A stretch of 64,000 nt of DNA from Bog-532 sp963833835. Lineage in GTDB: Bacteria > Actinomycetota > Actinomycetes > Streptosporangiales > Streptosporangiaceae. Shown piece by piece: positions 63,757-64,000 of the stretch (its first letter is position 1; each line of letters opens with the position of its first letter). The stretch covers positions 636,009 through 700,008 of the forward strand of contig CAWHZI010000007.1 in the NCBI GenBank assembly GCA_963833835.1. The letters run 5' to 3'. A model generated the notes under the pieces. The model saw nothing but the letters and a program-made list of their open reading frames with translations. It was not told the origin of the DNA and searched no databases. Both the position numbers and the translations under genes were made by a program.

Positions 63757-64000
63757 TCCACGCGCCAAGCCCACGCGCCAAGCCCACGCGGCTCCGATGC
63801 GGGCAAGGCCATCCCTCCGGCGCCCGTTGTCCCGGTCGCGGCCTCGCCTCAATGGCGCCTTCGGCGTCGCTGCGCGACCGGCTGCGCCTGCCATCGAACT
63901 CGGCGCCCGCTCCCGGGATCTTGCGCCGATCGGAGCGATGGCAGGGGAGTAGTGATACCCGGGATCTTCCGAGCCCGCTGTGCCTCTCCACCGCCGCCCC

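Larger units (their letters stand above)
63443..64000. other. right-end region without a supported gene
   Basis: Open frames here have no recognisable motif and poor composition. The stretch holds a large palindrome (63671-63716), three copies of a 17-22 bp repeat, and a short tandem repeat CACGCGCCAAGCC near 63759-63784. Confidence 0.5.

Noticed and set aside
63691..63952. Short open frames on both strands through the right-end palindrome
   Set aside because: The similar peptides on the two strands arise from the palindrome itself; neither has a ribosome-binding site or family motif.

Overview
The window is high-GC chromosomal DNA from a filamentous-type actinobacterium. Supporting signs are GTG/TTG starts, probable leaderless genes, S1 with four repeats, XRE/DUF397 regulator pairs, a PF04672-type methyltransferase, an ANTAR regulator of PdtaR type, and a gene order resembling Streptomyces and Mycobacterium. 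The exact order or genus cannot be read from the sequence.

Layout. 0.07-5.3 kb: histidine operon hisD-hisC-hisB-hisH-hisA/priA-hisF with overlapping stops and starts; hisA carries an apparent 1-nt frameshift. 5.3-7.3 kb: polyphosphate glucokinase, a small membrane protein and a TIGR03085-type protein. 7.4-13.6 kb: hisI, the tryptophan-operon membrane protein, an odd response regulator where trpE would be expected, then trpC-trpB-trpA and an Lgt-like protein lacking the family's key residues. 13.9-20.2 kb: glutamate synthase gltB (frameshifted) and gltD. 20.3-24.2 kb: a rhomboid-like membrane protein behind a perfect operator palindrome, pyruvate kinase, and glyA under a ZTP riboswitch. 24.2-25.1 kb: a broken HTH/LAGLIDADG-like gene beside tRNA-Leu(CAA). 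25.2-36 kb: pdtaR, a secreted aldose epimerase behind a LacI-type operator, polA, rpsA, coaE, uvrB. 36.1-50.5 kb: a permease-like protein, pyrG, a Nudix hydrolase, ald, xerD, the parA/scpA/scpB segregation set, rluB, aroH, tyrA, cmk, der and bioA.

From 50.5 kb the character changes to accessory DNA with long non-coding stretches: a LuxR remnant, a nucleoside-hydrolase-like protein, and a WhiJ-like regulatory island (RsbW-type ATPase, XRE and DUF397, then a second inverted DUF397/XRE pair sharing one terminator). These are followed by a SAM methyltransferase, an aldo/keto reductase, a secreted serine protease, a TetR/MFS efflux pair whose transporter has a long carboxypeptidase-regulatory-like tail, and a membrane-anchored CBM2 protein. 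The last 0.5 kb holds no convincing gene but has a large perfect-armed palindrome and three copies of a 17-22 bp repeat.

At least five single-base frameshifts interrupt otherwise well-conserved genes (hisA, gltB, the MFS transporter, the CBM2 protein twice), besides the multiply broken HTH gene. Because hisA and gltB are core genes, sequence error is the first explanation to exclude. The most interesting biological points are the paired XRE/DUF397 island, the residue-stripped Lgt homologue at the end of the trp operon, the degenerate response regulator in the trp operon, the efflux-pump fusion, and the palindrome/repeat region at the right end.
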